DNA from: Myxococcota bacterium
GTDB taxonomy: Bacteria; Myxococcota_C; UBA6777
NCBI GenBank assembly: GCA_023150835.1
Contig: JAKLKB010000099.1
Location: 1 to 25,492, forward strand
Direction: 5' to 3'
DNA length: 25,492 nucleotides
Each line of letters begins with the position of its first letter. The stretch's first letter is position 1. Shown in pieces: positions 9,005-18,074 of this stretch. The notes under the pieces were generated by a model that was not told where the DNA came from, did not search any database, and was given only the letters and a program-made list of their open reading frames with translations. Position numbers and translations under genes: made by a program.

Positions 9005-9694
9005 TCAGAAGTCCGAGGTTTTCGTGGTGTTCAGTTGTTCGATGATACAAAGCCATTCGTGGAAGTGTTGGCAACGTTGGCGGAGCTTTGCCAAACCAAT
9101 ACGAGCGACAACCGAGACTCCAGAAGTGGCTTTGTCATACTCAGAGATCTCTTTGATGATGCGCTTGGATGGGGCCGTTTCACGCCCGTCGTTGATTAGT
9201 TCGGGATTTTGATCGCCGATGCTGCGTGCGAGATTTGCGATGGCATCGTCATGTTCGAGATACTCCCAATCCAGATATTCCGGTGCAGCCAAGAGCAGCG
9301 TTTCAAATTCGTGCAGTTGGATGTAAGGCACAAACCGTTGGTCGTTGAGGTCGAGGGCAAAAGCCTCTTCAAGTGTTTTCACACGCAGATAAGGAGGAAA
9401 CATCTTTGTTTCTTGGTATTTGGGAAAATCGTCAGGAAGCGCGTACAGATCGAACATGGTCGTAAATCGGCACTCGTCGGCTTGATCTTCTTTCATCCAC
9501 GCTTCGATATCTTTCTTCGCTTTTTGATAACTGATGAGTCCGCCACGATACGTTTTCGCGGCCCGTTTGTCTTTGCTTGTGAGCACACATCGAGCATCCG
9601 CATACACATCAAAGCCCGCCAGATAGGGAGCAAGCACGATATCAACAAACGCTTTTTCCGTTTGCCCTTCTACTGTAACGTGCAAACGGATCAT
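9005..9694 (-). CDS. DUF4276 family protein, TOPRIM-like, partner of the upstream ATPase
   Basis: The 229-residue product begins at the ATG at 9694, with GGAGGA five nt upstream. The N-terminal VEGQTEKAFV is the hallmark of DUF4276. The later FDLYALPDDFP and QLHEFETLLLA segments supply the conserved acidic residues. DUF4276 proteins are regarded as TOPRIM-like, so a nuclease role is plausible but not shown here. The start codon overlaps the stop of the ATPase gene (ATGA), so the two are translationally coupled. Split pairs of an ABC/AAA ATPase with a TOPRIM-like protein occur in anti-phage systems such as OLD-like and PARIS modules. This context makes a defence role reasonable, though no other defence gene lies nearby. 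Confidence 0.88.
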   Translation of the reverse strand: MIRLHVTVEGQTEKAFVDIVLAPYLAGFDVYADARCVLTSKDKRAAKTYRGGLISYQKAKKDIEAWMKEDQADECRFTTMFDLYALPDDFPKYQETKMFPPYLRVKTLEEAFALDLNDQRFVPYIQLHEFETLLLAAPEYLDWEYLEHDDAIANLARSIGDQNPELINDGRETAPSKRIIKEISEYDKATSGVSVVARIGLAKLRQRCQHFHEWLCIIEQLNTTKTSDF

Positions 9695-10803
9695 GGCTGT
9701 CCTCCAAGGACATTTTTCTCCCAAAGTTCGGAAAGGCTGTAATGTTGCAGCCATTCGTTCAGTTGGTTTGTGTCGAGCCTGCGAAACGTGCTGGTTCCTG
9801 AATGAGGATCTCGTTCGACGACGACGATGTCTTCCGATGAAAATTCATCGATCAATCGGGGGGATTGGGTGGCCGCGATGATCTGCGTGTGTTGCGATGC
9901 ACGTTTGATCAGACCGGCCAATTCAACGAGCGCTGCGGGATGCAAGCCTAATTCAGGTTCATCCAAGACGATCACTTTTGGGAAAAAGGCGGGTGGTTGT
10001 AGTAAGAGTGTGCTGAGCGCCATAAACCGCAACGAACCGTCCGATAACTGATCGGGTCCAAAGAGGTAATCAGGGCGAGCGCGATCCGTCCAATTCAAAC
10101 GAACGTACCGTTCATTCGTCGTTAGCGTATCCAGAACAAAATCATTGAGTTGGGGCATGATGCGTTGGATGTGGCTGACGATCCTTTTGTAGTATCGGTT
10201 GTAGGTGTCGCTTTCTTTGAGGACTTTTAAAAAAGCAGCCAGATTTCCTGCATCGCTGCGCAAAAAGGAAGCATCATCTACATAACAACGGCTCTTGATA
10301 CGCGCTGTATCCGAAGTATCGTGAAATTGAAACGTTTGAATACTTGCAAAAAAATCACGAAGCGCTTTGTTTTTTGGGTGCGTCTCTTGGCTTAAAGCGG
10401 CTTCTGAACTGCCCTCGCTCAACACCTCGGCTTGGGGGCTGGTGGTGCTAGGTTCAATGCGACGGACTGTTTCGGAACTTACAAACAAGCGCTCCAAGGC
10501 GGCGTAAGACAGACTTACACCGTAGTGGTCGGTGTGGGTTGCCTCTTCTACTGAAACGGAAAACTCCAGAGAGCCCGTCACTTTGGGTCCATAAAAAAGC
10601 AAGGTGTGAGCGCCTTGTTTGGCGGTATGTTGTTGTAAAGCACCGGTAGCAAGGGAAGCAAGAAGCCGAAAAAAAGAGACAATGTTGGTTTTTCCGCAGC
10701 CATTGGCTCCCAGCAAAAGAGTGATCTTGCCAAAAGAGATGTCCTGTCCGTTTTGGTTGTCGATGGATTTGAAACCCTTGAGGTGGATCTCTTTGAGTTG
10801 CAT
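9691..10803 (-). CDS. AAA/ABC-type ATPase (AAA_21/RecF-SMC-like), coupled to the DUF4276 protein
   Basis: The 370-residue product is a cytoplasmic ATPase of the OLD/RecF-like class. Walker A is GANGCGKT (residues 32-39), the signature-like segment is QLSDGSLRF, Walker B is VIVLDEPELGLHP, and the switch region is AATQSP. The start at 10803 is chosen because MQLKEIHLKGFKSI is the normal family beginning and AAGGAA lies upstream. A longer frame to 10923 adds only non-conserved residues. The gene ends in an ATGA overlap with the DUF4276 gene. The central region between Walker A and the signature is variable and probably holds the coiled-coil or recognition part. It most likely drives or gates its partner in a two-gene defence-like module. 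Confidence 0.9.
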   Translation of the reverse strand: MQLKEIHLKGFKSIDNQNGQDISFGKITLLLGANGCGKTNIVSFFRLLASLATGALQQHTAKQGAHTLLFYGPKVTGSLEFSVSVEEATHTDHYGVSLSYAALERLFVSSETVRRIEPSTTSPQAEVLSEGSSEAALSQETHPKNKALRDFFASIQTFQFHDTSDTARIKSRCYVDDASFLRSDAGNLAAFLKVLKESDTYNRYYKRIVSHIQRIMPQLNDFVLDTLTTNERYVRLNWTDRARPDYLFGPDQLSDGSLRFMALSTLLLQPPAFFPKVIVLDEPELGLHPAALVELAGLIKRASQHTQIIAATQSPRLIDEFSSEDIVVVERDPHSGTSTFRRLDTNQLNEWLQHYSLSELWEKNVLGGQP

Positions 10804-11096
10804 CGAATGTTTTTCCTTTGCGGCGCGGGTTTGGTGACGTTTTGTGGGGACAACTTGCCTATGAAGAGCATCGTCCATTTTTGCAGACTTGGTGGGACAG
10901 ACAGGGCCCGTTGCATCCGCCACAACGGATGTTGTTTTATTTGGTGATAGGAGCGATTTGTGGCCAAAAAAAGCCGTGTTCGCGACACTTCAAGCGACAG
11001 AGTCGTCGGGTTGAAAAACCTGTGATCTCTTCGTCTATACGGGGTCAAGGGAGCCGCGCTAAGGCAGTGGGGCGTGGGGTGAAACCCCCACAAACA
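10804..11096. other. Intergenic region with a dispersed repeat copy and a small hairpin
   Basis: This gap lies upstream of the ATPase gene and downstream of the DUF938 gene. It contains CATCCG/CGGATG arms (10914-10919 and 10926-10931) and a minus-oriented copy of a dispersed repeat (about 10990-11095) described separately. Near 10850 it has CAACTTGCC followed by TATGAAGAG, nearly identical to the 3' end of the lipoprotein gene near 8850. I see no gene in it. Confidence 0.5.
10990..11095 (-). repeat. Dispersed intergenic repeat family A, copy 1
   Basis: The 14-bp core CCCTTGACCCCGTA (minus strand, 11038-11051) is identical in copies at 21038-21051 and 24584-24597. Here it is preceded, on the minus strand, by GTGGGGGTTTCACCCCAC and followed by a weaker CGAAG...GTTTTTCA segment that also appears in copy 2. 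The boundaries are approximate. Confidence 0.7.
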
Positions 11097-11750
11097 TCAT
11101 CCAACTGCGTAAGTCCTAGGGTGATCTAGTTGTGGGTTGTTTTTGCGCCAAAGCACCGAGAGATTGTTGGCGGGCATGGAGACCACGATGGGATCGCAAA
11201 AGCCCGATTGTTGGGCCAATGGAGCGATCTGTTGATCGATGTCGCGCACACCCCACGCAGGATCGCGTTGTTGGAGAGATTGGTCGAAAGCCTCGTTGCT
11301 TGGGGCGGTATGTTCGCCGTGGCGTTTGAATGGGCCGTATAGATACAGCCAACCGTCTGGACACAGGACTTGGGAGGCTCCTTGGAACAAGGCTTCGCAG
11401 GCTGCCCACGGGGCGATGTGGATCATATTGATGCAGACGATCGCATCCAGATCGCGCACAGGCCAAGGGAGCTTGCAAACATCCAACGCAAGGGGAGGAT
11501 GGACATTTGGGAGATCGGCGTCTTGGAGCCATGCTTGGATGCTTGTGCGGGCGGTGGGATCGAGATCGCTGGTTTGCCAGTCGAGATGAGGGAGGTGTGA
11601 GCCAAAGTAGACGGCATGTTCTCCTGTGCCGCTTGCGATCTCCAAGACGCGACGGGTTGTTTGGAAGTAGGTACGCAAGACATCGAGGATGGGAGCGCGA
11701 TTGCGTTGGGTGGCGGGGGCGTGGCGTCGGAGATCTTGGGGCGTGGACAT
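11097..11750 (-). CDS. DUF938 family class I SAM-dependent methyltransferase
   Basis: The 217-residue product has the DUF938 pattern: RRHAPATQRNR (8-18), SAM-binding motif I LEIASGTG (36-43), the SDLDP acidic-loop segment, NMIHIAPW, and LYGPFKRHGEHTAPSN. The DPAWGVRD segment is also typical. It is a soluble cytoplasmic methyltransferase; the substrate of DUF938 enzymes is not established to my knowledge. The start at 11750 is supported by AAGGAG five nt upstream; a longer frame to 11786 lacks a comparable site. It diverges from typA, with 355 bp between starts, and is upstream of the ATPase/DUF4276 pair but separated from it by about 290 bp, so it is probably an independent unit. Confidence 0.9.
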   Translation of the reverse strand: MSTPQDLRRHAPATQRNRAPILDVLRTYFQTTRRVLEIASGTGEHAVYFGSHLPHLDWQTSDLDPTARTSIQAWLQDADLPNVHPPLALDVCKLPWPVRDLDAIVCINMIHIAPWAACEALFQGASQVLCPDGWLYLYGPFKRHGEHTAPSNEAFDQSLQQRDPAWGVRDIDQQIAPLAQQSGFCDPIVVSMPANNLSVLWRKNNPQLDHPRTYAVG

Positions 11751-12105
11751 CAAAGCTCCTTGGAATGGGCGTGACAGGTGTTTCACATCGGACTTCTACG
11801 AGATCGCAAGTCAGCCCGAAGTGGAAATGCAACGCCGCAGTTGACAGGGCAAAGGGTCGGTGCTACTTTGCCGCCGCCGAAAGGCCAGAAGGCGACCAGA
11901 ACGCGGTCAAGAAGCCGTTTTTCAAAGGTTTTGTGAAGATCATGCGTGTTGAGTGAGGCGTGCTCACCTGTGCAAACGCGCAAACCGTTGGGCTTTTGGA
12001 TGTATGTTGTTGCTTTGCTGTGTGTCAAGAATGTGCCTAGGGTATTTGTTTCAGTGAGCCACGCGATCGACGCGGTGGGCGCTGTGTATTGAGAGAACGA
12101 AGAAA
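11751..12105. other. Divergent intergenic region upstream of typA
   Basis: This 355-bp gap between the starts of the DUF938 gene and typA contains a sigma70-like promoter (listed separately) and a short GTGAG/CTCAC palindrome near 11952-11966. Open frames crossing it on the minus strand have no family similarity that I recognise, and I treat the region as non-coding. Confidence 0.5.
11841..11869 (+). promoter_or_regulatory. Sigma70-like promoter for typA
   Basis: TTGACA (11841-11846) and TACTTT (11864-11869) are separated by exactly 17 nt, the optimal spacing for a housekeeping promoter. Direction is towards typA, whose start is about 235 nt downstream. The -35 is perfect and the -10 is weak. 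The sufB promoter has the same design (TTGACA, 17 nt, TACTGT). Confidence 0.5.
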
Positions 12106-13917
12106 ATGGCCAAACGAGAGAATTTACGCAACCTTGCGATCGTCGCACACGTCGACCACGGAAAAACCACGCTTGTGGATGCCTTGTTTCGGCAGGGGGG
12201 GATCTTTCGCGAGAACCAACACGTCGAAGATCGCGTGATGGACTCCAACGATCAAGAACGTGAGCGCGGGATCACCATCCTCGCCAAAGCAACCTCCGTC
12301 CAATTCGGCGATATGCGCTTGCAACTGGTGGATACACCCGGCCACTCGGACTTTGGGGGCGAAGTGGAACGGACCCTTCGGATGGTGGACGGCGTCTTGC
12401 TGCTGGTGGATGCCGCCGAAGGTCCGCTGCCTCAAACTCGCTTTGTCTTGCGCAAAGCCTTTGAACTCAAACTGCCTGCCTTGGTCGCCATCAACAAGAT
12501 CGACCGCGATGATGCACGCCCCAAAGAAGTTCTGAACGAAGTGTACGAGCTTTTCTTGGAACTTGGCTCCGAAGATATCGACTTTCCTGTGGTGTACACC
12601 AACGCTCGCGTTGGTACAGCGACCCGCGATCTGAGCAAGCCCGGCGTGGATCTGCGCCCTCTCGTCGAAGCCATCGCAGAGCGCCTGCCCGCCCCCGAAG
12701 ATCTTTCGCACGAACCCTTTTGTATGCAGGTCAACCAGTTGAGCTATGACCCGTACGTCGGGCGTTTGGTGATCGGTCGCGTGTTGTCGGGTTCGATCCG
12801 CACCAGCGAGATGACCCTCGTCCAAGGCGAAGACACCAAGCCCAAACGCTACCGCGTGACGGGGTTGTTCACCTTCCACGGCATCAAGCGAGTGCCTCTC
12901 GAAGAAGCCCGCAGCGGTGATCTTGTCGCAGTATCAGGTATCGAAGAAGTCAACATCGGCGACACGCTGTGCGATCCGACACATCCTCAAACGCTCGAAG
13001 CGATCCGCGTCGAAGAACCCACCGTGGCGATGACGTTTCAGGTCAACAATGGGCCGCTTGCAGGTCGCAGCGGTGGCGAGTTTGTGACCAGCCGCCAACT
13101 GCGCGAACGGCTGATGCGAGAAGCCTATGCCAACGTCAGCATCCGCGTGGAAGAAGGCGATACACCCGAGCAGTTTCGTGTTCTTGCGCGGGGTGAACTC
13201 CAACTGGCCGTATTGATCGAGAATATGCGCCGCGAGAAGTTCGAGTTTTGCGTGCGCAACCCCCAAGTCGTCGTCCGTCAAGGAGAGGGCGGAAAAGAAG
13301 AACCGATCGAGCGTTTGGTGATCGACGTTCCCACAGAACACCTTGGGGCTGTCACGCAACTGTTGGGAACCCGCAAAGCACAGCTCTCTCAACAAAAACA
13401 AGAAGGTGCGCGTGTTCGGGTCGAATACTTGATCCCCACACGAGGCTTGTTTGGTTTGCGCTCGCAGATGCTCACACAAACGCGGGGAACCGCGATTATG
13501 ACCAGCGTGTTCGAGCGTTGGGCTCCTTGGGCAGGGCCGATCGCACGCCGCTCCAACGGAGCGATGGTCGCCGATCGTTCGGATGAGTCGACAGCGTATG
13601 CGTTGTTTAAGCTGCAACCGCGTGGACAGCTATTTATTCCTCCGGGTGTTCCCATCTACGAAGGGATGATCGTCGGCGAACACAGCCGTCCCAACGACCT
13701 CAACGTCAACGTGGGCCGCGAAAAGAAACTCACGAACATCCGCGCTGCTGGAAAAGACGAAGCCATCATCTTGACGCCGCCGCCTCGGATGTCTCTCGAA
13801 GATTATCTCGAATGGATCCGCGATGATGAGATGGTCGAAGTCACCCCCAAAGAGATCCGCTTGCGCAAGGTGATCCTCGAATCCAATCGTCGGCCTGTGT
13901 TGGCGGAAAGCGCTTAA
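12106..13917 (+). CDS. typA: Ribosome-associated translational GTPase TypA/BipA
   Basis: The 603-residue product is normal length for TypA/BipA, a ribosome-associated GTPase of the EF-G superfamily linked to stress and low-temperature ribosome assembly. GTP-binding motifs are intact: AHVDHGKT (14-21), the RGITILAK effector region, DTPGHSDF, and NKID. It also has the characteristic TypA C-terminal segment, including [16 protein letters not shown] and a [16 protein letters not shown] motif that separates it from EF-G and LepA. The ATG at 12106 follows a weak purine-rich site (GAACGAAGAAA). It appears to be transcribed alone from the upstream promoter. The identification is firm; nothing in the sequence suggests a truncated or damaged copy. 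Confidence 0.98.
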   Translation: MAKRENLRNLAIVAHVDHGKTTLVDALFRQGGIFRENQHVEDRVMDSNDQERERGITILAKATSVQFGDMRLQLVDTPGHSDFGGEVERTLRMVDGVLLLVDAAEGPLPQTRFVLRKAFELKLPALVAINKIDRDDARPKEVLNEVYELFLELGSEDIDFPVVYTNARVGTATRDLSKPGVDLRPLVEAIAERLPAPEDLSHEPFCMQVNQLSYDPYVGRLVIGRVLSGSIRTSEMTLVQGEDTKPKRYRVTGLFTFHGIKRVPLEEARSGDLVAVSGIEEVNIGDTLCDPTHPQTLEAIRVEEPTVAMTFQVNNGPLAGRSGGEFVTSRQLRERLMREAYANVSIRVEEGDTPEQFRVLARGELQLAVLIENMRREKFEFCVRNPQVVVRQGEGGKEEPIERLVIDVPTEHLGAVTQLLGTRKAQLSQQKQEGARVRVEYLIPTRGLFGLRSQMLTQTRGTAIMTSVFERWAPWAGPIARRSNGAMVADRSDESTAYALFKLQPRGQLFIPPGVPIYEGMIVGEHSRPNDLNVNVGREKKLTNIRAAGKDEAIILTPPPRMSLEDYLEWIRDDEMVEVTPKEIRLRKVILESNRRPVLAESA

Positions 13918-14115
13918 TCTCGGATCGGGATGGCGCGACGAGCAACATGGGTGTGGCTTGGGGGGGAAGGGACTTGAGGGGGAAAGGCGGGACGTTCGCT
14001 ATTCTTGACGCGCTGGGTGGCTTCTGTTAGAGAAGGGGATGCTTGCAACAGGGGCAATGGTGGCCTGCGAAGAAGAAACCAAAACCGTCGAAAAAAGGTA
14101 CCCCTCTTGTGTGGC

Positions 14116-14886
14116 ATGCGGTGGTTTTTTGGGAGAAAGCACCGAGAAGAAGGCGTCAACAAAAGCGGATGCACTGTGCAGATCTTACTCGTTGATCCGG
14201 ATGTTCAGTTCCTTTCGTTGATGAAACTCGTCTTGTCTGGAGAAGGGTACAACATCCACACCTGCTCGACTGGTTCCGAAGCAATGATGAAATCGATGAT
14301 GATCGATTTGGATCTGTTGATCTGCGAGGTGCAGGTGCCGGACTTTCAAGGCGCAGACCTTGTTCGGACGATCAAGGCGCAAAGCCCACATCTTCCGATC
14401 TTTGTGGTCTCTGAATTGGATGCTGGCACTTGGCAGGACGCTTGTTTGTCTGCGGGGGCCGACCAGTTTTTTTCCAAGCCCCCTGATTTGGAACGCATTA
14501 AAGAAGAAGTGATGATGGTGCGGATGGGGCGTGCGGGGCTGGATGTGGTTGTGGTGGACACGGATGTCATCCATCGCAATCGCTTGCGGGTGTCGTTGGT
14601 TGCGCAGGGATGCCAAGTTCGTGCGTGGGACAGCATGGACAACGCAATCGGCGATATCGCTCGCAAACTCCCGACTTTGCTTGTCTTGGATGGTGGCCAA
14701 GAACATTCGATCGAGCTTTTGCGTTGGGCAAAAGCCCGAGGCGTCACGATCTTCGTTTTTTCGGATGAGATGTCGGATGAACTGGAAGATGCGATGATGC
14801 GCGCAGGGGCGGCCTTGATCATGAACAAGCCCGTCGACTGCGATGCGCTGATGATCCAAGCCCGTTTTCTTGCCGCTGGTTTTTGA
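14116..14886 (+). CDS. Tandem receiver-domain protein (two REC domains, first with Glu at the acceptor site)
   Basis: The product (256 residues from the ATG at 14116) is two response-regulator receiver domains in tandem with no output domain. REC1 (about 21-137) has acidic pocket residues D27 and D29 and conserved K121 in SKPP. The expected phospho-acceptor Asp is E71 (LLICEVQVPDFQG), which would mimic constant phosphorylation or prevent it. REC2 (about 142-256) keeps D148/D150, an Asp at D192 (TLLVLDGG) and K238 in NKP. It is probably cytoplasmic signalling through protein contacts. The start is uncertain: no clear ribosome site precedes 14116. A GTG at 14176 trims the product to the domain edge, and a TTG at 14005 adds an unlikely basic leader. 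It ends 6 bp from the end of the convergent gene. Confidence 0.82.
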   Translation: MRWFFGRKHREEGVNKSGCTVQILLVDPDVQFLSLMKLVLSGEGYNIHTCSTGSEAMMKSMMIDLDLLICEVQVPDFQGADLVRTIKAQSPHLPIFVVSELDAGTWQDACLSAGADQFFSKPPDLERIKEEVMMVRMGRAGLDVVVVDTDVIHRNRLRVSLVAQGCQVRAWDSMDNAIGDIARKLPTLLVLDGGQEHSIELLRWAKARGVTIFVFSDEMSDELEDAMMRAGAALIMNKPVDCDALMIQARFLAAGF

Positions 14887-14892
14887 GCGTGT

Positions 14893-15153
14893 TTAGGAGC
14901 GGTTGCGCGGGGGAAGATGTGGACTGATCAAAGCGACGCCGACGACCATCACCAACAAGCACCAAGGGAGGGCGTCAGGGGGTTGGAGGGCCTCGATGTG
15001 TGCGGCGTGAAAGAGCAGATGAAGACCCATGACCAAGAGAGAGGCAAAGGCCCCAACCAACAGCAGCAACCAACCCACAAGCAAAAGGTTTTCGGCTTGT
15101 AGGAAGGGAGGTTTGGGGGGCGGCTGTGCAGGTTTTTTGGACGAAGGCAGCAT
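14893..15153 (-). CDS. Small two-helix membrane protein of unknown function
   Basis: This 86-residue product is supported by AAGGAG six nt before the ATG at 15153. A longer frame to 15378 has no comparable site. A short Lys/Pro-rich N-terminus is followed by two hydrophobic helices (LLLVGWLLLLVGAFASLLVMG, about 26-46, and WCLLVMVVGVALI near the C-terminus) joined by a loop with HAAHIEALQPPD. The end is basic (PPRNRS). It converges on the double-receiver gene with only 6 bp between the stops. I know no family for it; the good ribosome site and the membrane pattern make it a likely real gene. Confidence 0.72.
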   Translation of the reverse strand: MLPSSKKPAQPPPKPPFLQAENLLLVGWLLLLVGAFASLLVMGLHLLFHAAHIEALQPPDALPWCLLVMVVGVALISPHLPPRNRS

Positions 15154-15585
15154 CGGAGGCTCCTTGCTCGGTTGCAGGGTCTTTTCTGCGGCACTGCTTT
15201 TTGGAGAGATGCCGTAGGACCTTTCAAGGTAGCGCAGGCAAGATGCAAAGATCAAGGAAAGAGTTTGCGTGTCATCAAGGCAGCGGCTTTTTCCCGATCC
15301 AGCCGTTGTGATCGAGCGCACCGAGTAGGGCTTGGGTGTCGCTTTTGTGGCCGTGTGCGTGATCGGCCTGCCGAGCAAAGAAAATCATCCCCCTCATCGA
15401 ATCCAACAAACACAACGCGAATCCAACAGGGCAGTCGCCTCGTCCTTATGAGACAAACGGCCTTGGTTTTGACCTGTTGGCTGGGGTGTCGAACAAAGAC
15501 CCACTAAAAGAGTAGACAAACGGATCGAGCTTGTGTATCAACGCGAATCGTCGGTTTAAAGAGGGGCCGGTGTCGATCTTTTGGG

Positions 15586-15614
15586 TTGACATCTTGCATC
15601 AGGGCGACTACTGT
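15586..15614 (+). promoter_or_regulatory. Sigma70-like promoter of the suf operon
   Basis: TTGACA (15586-15591) and TACTGT (15609-15614) are 17 nt apart and point towards sufB. Transcription would begin near 15621, leaving an untranslated leader of about 105 nt. The -35 is perfect and the spacing ideal. Confidence 0.62.
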
Positions 15615-15624
15615 ACGCCACCAA

Positions 15625-15649
15625 ATAGCCTAGTACAAAAGTAGGTTAT
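15625..15649. promoter_or_regulatory. IscR/Rrf2-type operator overlapping the suf transcription start
   Basis: A 25-bp imperfect palindrome has outer arms ATAGCCTA and TAGGTTAT (7 of 8 positions complementary) around a 9-bp centre. By eye it agrees at about 19 of 25 positions with the E. coli IscR type 1 consensus (ATASYYGACT... form). It sits a few bases after the predicted start site, a normal place for repression. IscR-family proteins control suf or isc operons in many bacteria, so apo/holo-dependent control by an Rrf2-family regulator is plausible. No such regulator gene is in this window. Confidence 0.5.
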
Positions 15650-15727
15650 CGAACGAACCGCTGAAGTTGCGGTCGCTGCTCGGTGAGACACTTCGGGATC
15701 GCGTGGTAAACAAGGGAAAGCAAAAAC

Positions 15728-17173
15728 ATGACTTCTTCGACAGAAACCATCCACGAATTAGCAAACCAAAAGTACAAGTACGGGTTTGTGACGGATATCG
15801 AAACTGACAGCGTTCCTGCCGGACTGAGCGAAGATATCATTCGTTTGATCTCCGCCAAAAAACAAGAACCCGAGTGGCTGTTGGAGTGGCGTTTGAAAGC
15901 CTACCGCCACTGGCGAACGATGGCCGAACCACGTTGGCCAAAGGTCGATTATCCAACGATCGACTTTGATCGGATCGTGTATTACTCCGCACCCAAACAA
16001 CGCCCAAAGCTCGATAGTTTGGACGAAGTCGATCCCGAGTTGTTGAAGACGTTTGAAAAGCTCGGTATCCCGCTTGAAGAGCAAAAGCGCCTGACAGGGG
16101 TCGCGGTCGATGTGGTGTTTGACAGCGTGTCGGTGGCGACTTCCTTCAAAGACAAGCTCGGTGAGTTGGGCGTGATCTTCTGTTCGATGTCCGAAGCTGT
16201 GCGCGAACATCCCGATCTTGTGCGCAAGTATCTCGGTACGGTGGTGCCTTACACCGACAATTTTTATGCTGCGCTGAACTCTGCGGTGTTTTCGGATGGC
16301 TCGTTTTGTTATATCCCCAAGGGCGTGCGTTGTCCGATGGAGCTTTCGACTTACTTTCGTATCAATGCCGCAGGGACGGGCCAGTTTGAACGAACTCTGT
16401 TGGTGGCCGAAGACAGCAGCTATGTGAGTTATCTCGAAGGATGTACCGCCCCACAGCGCGACGAAAACCAGCTTCATGCCGCAGTGGTCGAACTGATCGC
16501 GCTCGATAACGCGCAGATCAAATACTCGACCGTCCAAAACTGGTATCCGGGCGACGAACAAGGCAAAGGCGGTATCTACAACTTTGTCACCAAACGCGGT
16601 ATCTGCGCGGGTGTGAATTCCAAGATCTCATGGACACAAGTCGAAACAGGCTCGGCGATCACTTGGAAATATCCAAGCTGTATCCTCAAAGGCGACGGCT
16701 CTGTGGGCGAATTTTACTCCGTGGCTCTCACCAATCATTTTCAACAGGCCGATACTGGCACCAAGATGATCCACCTCGGCAAAAATACCAGCAGCACCAT
16801 CGTCTCCAAAGGTATCTCCGCAGGTAAGGGCCAAAACACGTATCGCGGTCTTGTGCGGATCGCCAAGTCCGCCACCCACGCCCGCAATTATACCCAGTGC
16901 GACTCGATGTTGATTGGTGATCGTTGTGGTGCGCACACCTTCCCGTATATCGAAGTCAATAACAATTCGTCGCAGGTCGAACACGAAGCCACCACCTCCA
17001 AGATCGGCGAAGAGCAGTTGTTTTATTGCCGTCAGCGCGGTCTTTCCGAAGAAGACGCGGTCTCGCTGATCGTCAACGGCTTTTGTAAAGAGGTGTTTCG
17101 CGAGCTTCCGATGGAGTTTGCGGTCGAAGCCCAAAAGCTCTTGGGGATTAGCCTCGAAGGCACCGTAGGTTGA
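15728..17173 (+). CDS. sufB: Fe-S cluster assembly protein SufB
   Basis: The 481-residue product is full-length SufB, the scaffold subunit of the SufBC2D complex that builds iron-sulfur clusters in the cytoplasm. Hallmarks include [31 protein letters not shown], and the C-terminal [21 protein letters not shown]391 in the last motif aligns with the conserved cysteine of E. coli SufB needed for cluster formation. AAGGGA lies upstream of the ATG at 15728. It is the first gene of the operon, 52 bp before sufC, and follows the promoter and operator described above. No insertion or repeat is present, in contrast to sufD. Confidence 0.98.
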   Translation: MTSSTETIHELANQKYKYGFVTDIETDSVPAGLSEDIIRLISAKKQEPEWLLEWRLKAYRHWRTMAEPRWPKVDYPTIDFDRIVYYSAPKQRPKLDSLDEVDPELLKTFEKLGIPLEEQKRLTGVAVDVVFDSVSVATSFKDKLGELGVIFCSMSEAVREHPDLVRKYLGTVVPYTDNFYAALNSAVFSDGSFCYIPKGVRCPMELSTYFRINAAGTGQFERTLLVAEDSSYVSYLEGCTAPQRDENQLHAAVVELIALDNAQIKYSTVQNWYPGDEQGKGGIYNFVTKRGICAGVNSKISWTQVETGSAITWKYPSCILKGDGSVGEFYSVALTNHFQQADTGTKMIHLGKNTSSTIVSKGISAGKGQNTYRGLVRIAKSATHARNYTQCDSMLIGDRCGAHTFPYIEVNNNSSQVEHEATTSKIGEEQLFYCRQRGLSEEDAVSLIVNGFCKEVFRELPMEFAVEAQKLLGISLEGTVG

Positions 17174-17225
17174 GAGCTTGTCGTTGATTTTTCGGACGTG
17201 ATAAAAGACAAAGGAACAAAAGCGT

Positions 17226-17978
17226 ATGTTGAAGGTAAGCAATCTGCAAGCCCGTGTCGACGGCAAGATGATCTTGAATGGCCTTGATCTCGAAGTCAAA
17301 GCGGGCGAAGTCCACGCGATCATGGGCCCCAATGGATCGGGAAAAAGCACCTTTGCCAATGTCTTGGCAGGGCATGAAGCCTTTGAAGTGACGGGCGGAA
17401 CGGTCGAGTTTGAAGGCAAGAATCTCTTGGAGATGGAACCCGAGGAGCGCGCTTGGGCGGGCATCTTCTTGGCGTTTCAATATCCCGTCGAGATCCCGGG
17501 CGTTGGAAACACCTACTTTTTGCGGATGGCGCTGAATGCGATCCGCAAGGCGCGTGGTCAAGAAGAACTCGACTCGGTCGCCTTTATGAAGGTCTTGCGT
17601 GAAAAAGTCAAACTGTTGAAGTTGCGCGATGACTTGTTGAAACGCCCCCTCAATGAAGGCTTTTCAGGCGGCGAAAAGAAGCGCAACGAGATCCTTCAGA
17701 TGGCGTTGTTGGAACCCAAGCTGGCGATCCTCGACGAGACCGATTCGGGCTTGGATATCGACGCTCTCAAGATCGTGGCCGATGGCGTCAATGCCTTGCG
17801 CGATGGTACGCGCAGCGTGATCGTCGTCACGCATTACCAGCGCCTGCTTGATTACATCGTTCCTGATCATACGCACGTCCTCTACAAGGGCAAGATCGTT
17901 AAATCCGGCGGCAAAGAACTTGCGCTCGAACTCGAAGAAAAAGGCTACGGCTGGATCCAAGAAAGCCACGCCGCCTAA
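17226..17978 (+). CDS. sufC: Fe-S cluster assembly ATPase SufC
   Basis: The 250-residue product is an ABC-type ATPase of standard SufC length. Walker A is GPNGSGKST (34-42), the signature is FSGGEKKR, Walker B is LAILDETDSGLD, and the H-loop is VVTHYQRLL. SufC binds SufB and SufD and powers conformational change of the scaffold. It begins at 17226 with AAAGGAAC upstream, 52 bp after sufB, and precedes sufD by 97 bp. It is repeat-free and appears fully functional. Confidence 0.98.
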   Translation: MLKVSNLQARVDGKMILNGLDLEVKAGEVHAIMGPNGSGKSTFANVLAGHEAFEVTGGTVEFEGKNLLEMEPEERAWAGIFLAFQYPVEIPGVGNTYFLRMALNAIRKARGQEELDSVAFMKVLREKVKLLKLRDDLLKRPLNEGFSGGEKKRNEILQMALLEPKLAILDETDSGLDIDALKIVADGVNALRDGTRSVIVVTHYQRLLDYIVPDHTHVLYKGKIVKSGGKELALELEEKGYGWIQESHAA

Positions 17979-18074
17979 ATCCACATCCCTCCGCGTCAGC
18001 CCGATTCGATGTCAACCTCTTTCGCGTACAGCGTTTTTCGTTTGCGTACCACGCCACCACAAGGACAAAGAGCG

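Larger units (their letters stand above)
15154..15727. other. 574-bp intergenic region upstream of sufB
   Basis: This is the longest gene-free stretch. It contains the divergent control region for the small membrane protein (-) and the suf operon (+). The right-hand part holds the sufB promoter and operator listed separately. The part from about 15154 to 15580 shows no gene I can support. It includes a run of AATCCAACA-like direct repeats (near 15395-15425) that could be spurious. Confidence 0.5.

Noticed and set aside
11783-12148. Minus-strand open frame upstream of and overlapping typA
   Set aside because: It overlaps the typA start and the typA promoter region, has no ribosome site I could identify and no known motif.
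15154-15580. Small open frames in the gap upstream of sufB
   Set aside because: They have no ribosome sites, hydrophobic or family patterns and overlap one another on both strands.
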